DNA of 64,000 nt from the NCBI GenBank assembly GCA_002633005.1, contig NMRA01000017.1:32139-96138 (forward strand), given 5' to 3'. The notes below the pieces were generated by a model. That model saw only the letters and a list, made by a program, of their open reading frames with translations. It was not told the origin of the DNA and searched no databases. The stretch is from Phoronis australis (taxonomy: Eukaryota; Phoronida; Phoronidae). Below are positions 62,201-64,000 of the stretch, in pieces; the stretch's first letter is position 1; each line of letters opens with the position of its first letter. Position numbers and translations under genes: made by a program.

Positions 62201-63362
62201 ATCAACCCATGCAGTTCAAGTTGGATGCACGCCTCGCTCGTCTCCTGGGTATACACACACAGACTCGCCCCGTCATCATCAATGCACTCTGGCAGTACGT
62301 GAAAACACACAAGCTTCAGGATCGTCATGAGCGCGAGTTCATCAACTGCGATAAGTATCTGCAACAGGTAGGTGGAGGGGGATATGTGTGATAAGTACCT
62401 GCAACAGGTGGGTGGAGGGGGTATGTGTGTTGGGGGTTAGGGTTGGGTCAGGTAGTTTTATCTTGATTGGCAAGGCTACCTCACAAAATCCAACATGCTT
62501 GAATGGTCCTTACTAGCAAGATTAATTGATATACTACCCTGTTCAAAGTAGCAAATATTATTTAACCTTTGGCTCTTCAGTGGCTTATTCAAAGATTCAC
62601 ACTTATCTCATTACTTGAGTTCAGCTTCACGCTACAGCAGTTTTCATTCAAAAACTAGGTCAATGGAATTCTTGTCGAAAATTGATGAAATTCTAATGCA
62701 TAAATTTTCTGCTTAATTGTTTAAAACTTCATTTTTTGCCTGTTTACTTCTTGGTTTTTGCCATGTTTGATGAAGTTAGAAGAAATGTGACGAAATTTGT
62801 TGAAGCATCTTTTTTGAAATCTACTGTACCATCTGTTTACCGATCATTGCTTCTAAATGTATTTTTAATTTTACTATGCAGTACTACTAAATACATGGCT
62901 AGTTTTACTAGGTAGTAGTACTATGATATTTTCACTGAATATTGGTACCAAATGTAGTGCTAGTTCTACTGGATAGTACTACTACTAATCTGTTGCTAGT
63001 TCTATTGGGTAGTACTACTACTAATCTGTTGCTAGTTCTACTGGGTAGTACTGCTACTAATCTGTTACTAGTGATACTGGGTAGTACTACTACTAATCTG
63101 TTACTAGTGATACTAGGTAGTACTAATACTAATCTGTTACTAGTGATACTGGGTAGTACTACTACTAATCTGTTGCTAGTTTTACTGGGTAGGGCTACTA
63201 CTAATCTGTTGCTAGTTTTACTTGGTAGTACTACTAATGGTTTTTTCTTCTCCCTTGCTTGCAGATCTTTGAGTGTAGCCGTATCAAGTTTGCCGAGATT
63301 CCTCAGCGCCTACATAACTTGCTACATCCTCCAGACCCTATCATCATCAACCACGTGATTCA
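47181..63362 (+). CDS. SMARCD: SMARCD/BAF60 subunit of SWI/SNF (BAF) chromatin remodelling complex, C-terminus beyond window
   Basis: Gene-level entry; core exons are 47181-47285, 49705-49855, 59490-59586, 59888-60053, 60981-61106, 61555-61674, 62104-62367 and 63265-63362, with consistent phases 0,1,2,0,0,0,0,2. They give 375 residues. Residues 1-117 are a Pro/Met/Gly-rich low-complexity tail. From about 118 the protein closely follows vertebrate SMARCD1-3: [46 protein letters not shown], then the SWIB/MDM2-like domain (about 290-365; [27 protein letters not shown]). SMARCD proteins bridge the remodelling core to transcription factors in the nucleus. Family members are near 480-530 residues, so roughly the last 140 lie past base 64000. 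Four symmetric microexons in the 9.6-kb second intron may extend the N-terminal tail. Assignment is secure; which paralogue it corresponds to cannot be told. Confidence 0.95.
47496..47555 (+). CDS. Possible cassette exon in SMARCD intron 1 (60 nt)
   Basis: A pyrimidine-rich tract ending TTTTCTGTGGTAG precedes 60 open nt ([20 protein letters not shown]) and the donor GAG|GTAGGT. Phase 0 at both ends fits exon 1. A 10-bp inverted repeat (CGAAACCACC / GGTGGTTTCG) spans the donor. Unlike the later microexons the sequence is not Lys/Ser-rich, so chance is quite possible. Confidence 0.3.
47884..47993 (+). repeat. Degenerate ~50-bp tandem repeat (two copies)
   Basis: Two related units share GAGTCTCGTTTCTATC-like and AGAGTCTC sequence in SMARCD intron 1. 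No coding signal. Confidence 0.5.
49705..49855 (+). CDS. SMARCD: SMARCD exon 2
   Basis: The acceptor is CATTTTTCAG. It codes for a Gly/Pro/Met-rich stretch ending PYPVMTPQK, with the donor AAAG|GTTTGT in phase 1. This donor is weaker than its neighbours, as might be expected where alternative cassette exons follow. Confidence 0.8.
50135..50155 (+). CDS. SMARCD: SMARCD candidate microexon a (21 nt)
   Basis: The tract TTCTCCTCTTGACAG precedes 21 nt and the donor is CAA|GTGAGT. In the phase set by exon 2 it reads (A)SGKAKS and leaves in phase 1, so it can be included or skipped without shifting frame. Confidence 0.55.
51103..51120 (+). CDS. SMARCD: SMARCD candidate microexon b (18 nt)
   Basis: The tract TTCTGTCTCTCCCCAG precedes 18 nt ending TCAG|GTAAAC. 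Phase 1 at both ends; after microexon a it reads TKNKES. Confidence 0.55.
51430..51472 (+). repeat. TTTTG microsatellite
   Basis: About eight TTTTG units with one C interruption, in SMARCD intron 2 shortly after microexon b. Confidence 0.85.
52120..52350 (+). repeat. Dispersed repeat family A, partial copy (SMARCD intron 2)
   Basis: Contains the family A core: a run like TTTGGCTAGCCTTAAACATC, ATGAAATTTTCAGATAT, then AAAGTTGCATGAAAGGAAAA. See the copy at 26610 for the fullest form. Confidence 0.55.
52745..52960 (+). repeat. Dispersed repeat family D, copy
   Basis: CACAATATGGCAGACAGATG, GGGGTAGTTATTACGAAGCA and CATTTGGTAAAATTTTGAGC recur, inverted, at 58300 and 61370. SMARCD intron 2. Confidence 0.6.
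53517..53546 (+). CDS. SMARCD: SMARCD candidate microexon c (30 nt)
   Basis: A long pyrimidine run (TTTCTCTCTCTCTC further upstream, then CCTATTTTCTACAG) precedes 30 nt reading (A)SKSKDKDSS, with the donor TCAG|GTGTGT. Phase 1 at both ends. Lys/Ser/Asp composition matches the other microexons. Confidence 0.55.
54478..54605 (+). repeat. Dispersed family B, copy (SMARCD intron 2)
   Basis: AGAGTTCAGTGATGCTAGGA, then GACTTCGCGAGATTACACAA, ATTGCCGTGTTC and CTAGCCACGAGACAG match the family. The left end also matches, in reverse, sequence near 2895-2925. Confidence 0.55.
55351..55458 (+). repeat. 30-bp tandem repeat (3.6 copies)
   Basis: CTTGTAACTGAGGATCACTG followed by GCTCCACCCA repeats three times almost without change and then partly. 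Degenerate AACTGAGGATCAC-like pieces are scattered from about 55050, suggesting an older, wider array. Confidence 0.85.
55600..55895 (+). repeat. Dispersed repeat family E, copy (SMARCD intron 2)
   Basis: ATGATCCTTTCCGCCTTGCC, CCAGTTTGTGTTTAGACAT and AATTGGAGCAATTGATCGAG match the copy at 30331. An ORF across it is incidental. Confidence 0.5.
56031..56090 (+). CDS. SMARCD: SMARCD candidate microexon d (60 nt)
   Basis: The acceptor CACTCTTAAG precedes 60 nt reading (G)[19 protein letters not shown] plus one base, with the donor GAGG|GTAACT. Phase 1 at both ends. The KSRKKKDK stretch is basic enough to be a nuclear localisation signal, followed by an acidic Asp/Thr/Ser run. Confidence 0.55.
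56785..56966 (+). repeat. 58-bp tandem repeat (three copies)
   Basis: Three units of 57-59 bp contain TGGACGAGCACGGTATACAC and GGTGCAAGTTGTGC. No function seen; it lies in SMARCD intron 2. Confidence 0.8.
57818..57981. mobile_element. 164-bp MITE with 26-bp terminal inverted repeats
   Basis: The first and last 26 bases (starting TACCGTAATCGTTCGGG) are inverted copies with one mismatch. The interior is rich in GGTTAA motifs and has no ORF. TA at each end suggests a Tc1/mariner-type TA target, though this is ambiguous because TA could belong to the TIR. It lies in SMARCD intron 2. Confidence 0.75.
58300..58550 (-). repeat. Dispersed repeat family D, copy (inverted relative to 52745)
   Basis: The reverse complement matches 52745-52960 over about 200 bp, with the same order of ACAATATGGCAGACAGATGA and CAACATTTGGTAAAATTTTG. 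Confidence 0.6.
59490..59586 (+). CDS. SMARCD: SMARCD exon 3 (core)
   Basis: The acceptor GCCCATTATAG joins directly to exon 2 in phase 1 (G|GT). It encodes [19 protein letters not shown] and ends CC|GTATGT in phase 2. The DRKRP segment resembles the SRKRP of vertebrate SMARCD1. Confidence 0.85.
59888..60053 (+). CDS. SMARCD: SMARCD exon 4
   Basis: The acceptor GTGTTTTTCAG is followed by [19 protein letters not shown] and the family signature [16 protein letters not shown], then [17 protein letters not shown]; the donor is AAG|GTGCAG, phase 0. Near-identical to vertebrate SMARCD. Confidence 0.95.
60355..60470 (+). repeat. Dispersed repeat family F, copy (SMARCD intron 4)
   Basis: GCCTGTTCTAATGCTCCAGC, CAGTGCTGTGAAGCC and TGATGAGCTCTTGAGTCC match the copy at 40700. 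Confidence 0.5.
60981..61106 (+). CDS. SMARCD: SMARCD exon 5
   Basis: The acceptor ATTATTTATAG precedes [17 protein letters not shown] and [15 protein letters not shown], with the donor GAT|GTAAGT. Phase 0 at both ends. Confidence 0.95.
61370..61515 (-). repeat. Dispersed repeat family D, shorter copy
   Basis: ACCAAATGTTTTACGATAT, GAAATTTGACAAAGTAGATT and GTCCGCCATATTGTG match the 58300 copy in order and orientation. SMARCD intron 5. Confidence 0.5.
61555..61674 (+). CDS. SMARCD: SMARCD exon 6
   Basis: The acceptor CATCTGTTGCAG precedes [19 protein letters not shown] and YGPDNHLVE, with the donor GAG|GTGAGT. Forty codons, phase 0 at both ends. Confidence 0.95.
62104..62367 (+). CDS. SMARCD: SMARCD exon 7 (first part of SWIB domain)
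   Basis: The acceptor CTCTGTTTCAG precedes [19 protein letters not shown], then the SWIB domain ([33 protein letters not shown]), ending CAACAG|GTAGGT in phase 0. The exon end and its donor are repeated once in the next 40 bases. Confidence 0.95.
62351..62430 (+). repeat. Tandem duplication of the SMARCD exon 7 end and donor (two 40-bp copies)
   Basis: The 40 bases from ATAAGTATCTGCAACAG through the first intron bases are repeated immediately with few changes. The second copy carries its own donor, CAACAG|GTGGGT. Using it would add 40 nt and shift the frame. Confidence 0.8.
62955..63236 (+). repeat. Intronic 33-bp minisatellite (about eight copies)
   Basis: Units of about 33 bp built on TACTACTAATCTGTTGCTAG lie in SMARCD intron 7, just before exon 8. 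One frame stays open across the array and reads [11 protein letters not shown] repeatedly, but this follows from the period and is not a gene. A degenerate copy lies near 62885. Confidence 0.85.
63265..63362 (+). CDS. SMARCD: SMARCD exon 8 (end of SWIB domain; last visible exon)
   Basis: The acceptor TCCCTTGCTTGCAG precedes [20 protein letters not shown] and [12 protein letters not shown], with the donor ATTCA|GTAAGT in phase 2. The exon's last bases and its donor are then repeated in a tandem array. Confidence 0.93.
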
Positions 63363-63630
63363 GTAAGTACTTCCCCGACCCTATCATCATCAACCATGTG
63401 ATTTAGTAAGTACTTCCCCGACCCTATCATCATTAACCACGTGATTCAGTAAGTACTTCCCCGACCTATCATCATCAACCACGTGATTCAGTAAGTACTT
63501 CCCCAACCCTATCATCATCAACCACGTGATTCAGTAAGTACTTCCTCGACCCTATCATCATCAACCATTTGATTCAGTAAGTACTTCCCCGATCCTATCA
63601 TTATCAACCATTTGATTTAGTACTACCCTC
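63334..63630 (+). repeat. Exon-derived minisatellite: about seven copies of the SMARCD exon 8 end plus donor
   Basis: A unit of about 43 bp, starting GACCCTATCATCATCAAC and running through the donor CAGTAAGTACTTCC, occurs about seven times. The first copy is the coding exon end. Most later copies keep a GTAAGT donor; the last two carry ATTTGATT and the last loses the donor. Confidence 0.85.
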
Positions 63631-63660
63631 TACTGTGTCACTTGTGAGTGTGTACACATT

Positions 63661-63696
63661 ACAGTGCCATCTGTGACTGTCAACAGATGGCACTGT
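63661..63696. repeat. Perfect 14-bp inverted repeat with 8-base loop
   Basis: ACAGTGCCATCTGT and its exact complement flank GACTGTCA. An outer pair (TGTACACATT at 63651 and AATGTGTACA at 63718) extends the symmetry. It lies in SMARCD intron 8; it may be a small MITE. Confidence 0.7.
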
Positions 63697-64000
63697 GATC
63701 AACTCTAGCCACACACAATGTGTACATGCTCCATGTTCTAAGTCTTAATTTTAGGGTGATTTCTCGAGTCTTATGCTTTTGATATTTTTGTTGGTCACAG
63801 AAATAGGATCCTGCCACAGTAAGGAATATTACGAGTCCGATTTTTTTTAGTGTAAAAGGTCCAATTCAGTTTTTGTTTTTTAACCTATTAAGCAGTGCAA
63901 AATGCCTGCTTTAGGTAATGAGGTGGGCAATAATTTATGTTTTCTCCAATGTATCTAGACTTGTTTTCATTTTGCTCATTTGTGACACATGTCTTTGGAA

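Noticed and set aside
62942-63358. 138-codon plus-strand ORF ending in SMARCD exon 8 region
   Set aside because: The repeated part is the 33-bp minisatellite, and the ORF reads exon 8 out of its true frame.

Overview
This is nuclear DNA from an invertebrate metazoan, AT-rich, with small exons in long introns and many decayed mobile elements. The phylum cannot be fixed from the sequence. The SMARCD protein is close to vertebrate BAF60 in its core, and the element mix (Penelope-like, CR1/L2-like LINEs, MITEs, a large DNA element with a PIN/XPG-like ORF) fits a deuterostome or lophotrochozoan marine invertebrate. That placement is inference.

Three spliced genes can be read. (1) Minus strand, 23074 down to 9420: six exons with matching phases encode a 322-residue secreted protein: signal peptide, a four-cysteine ZP-N-like domain, a six-cysteine LDL-receptor class A-like module, a cysteine-containing C-terminal region and a hydrophobic tail. 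(2) Plus strand, 39223-46034: four exons encode a 126-residue secreted six-cysteine protein of no recognised family, with a TATA box and an AATAAA signal. (3) Plus strand, 47181 to beyond the right edge: the SMARCD/BAF60 subunit of SWI/SNF chromatin remodelling complexes, with eight core exons visible. Between its second and third core exons lie four tiny exons of 21, 18, 30 and 60 nt. All are phase 1-1 and together would insert a 43-residue Lys/Ser/Asp-rich block in the N-terminal tail. This is the most interesting novelty candidate in the window.

The rest is intronic and intergenic DNA rich in repeats. A 22-copy, 60-bp minisatellite with a 239-bp higher-order period sits in an intron of gene 1. 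A 5.5-kb DNA element with about 150-bp inverted ends lies at 30631-36136. A truncated Penelope-like insertion with GIY-YIG and hammerhead sequences is nested, with a 13-bp target duplication, in a 370-bp MITE at 29022-29926. There are two degenerate LINE reverse transcriptase remnants, one LINE 3' end, several MITEs, and at least six low-copy dispersed repeat families. Two tandem duplications in the SMARCD gene copy exon ends together with their splice donors.

The genes show no evident functional link. Genes 1 and 2 are secreted or surface proteins; gene 3 acts in the nucleus. All exon models rest on splice consensus, phase agreement and protein plausibility read by eye, without transcript evidence.
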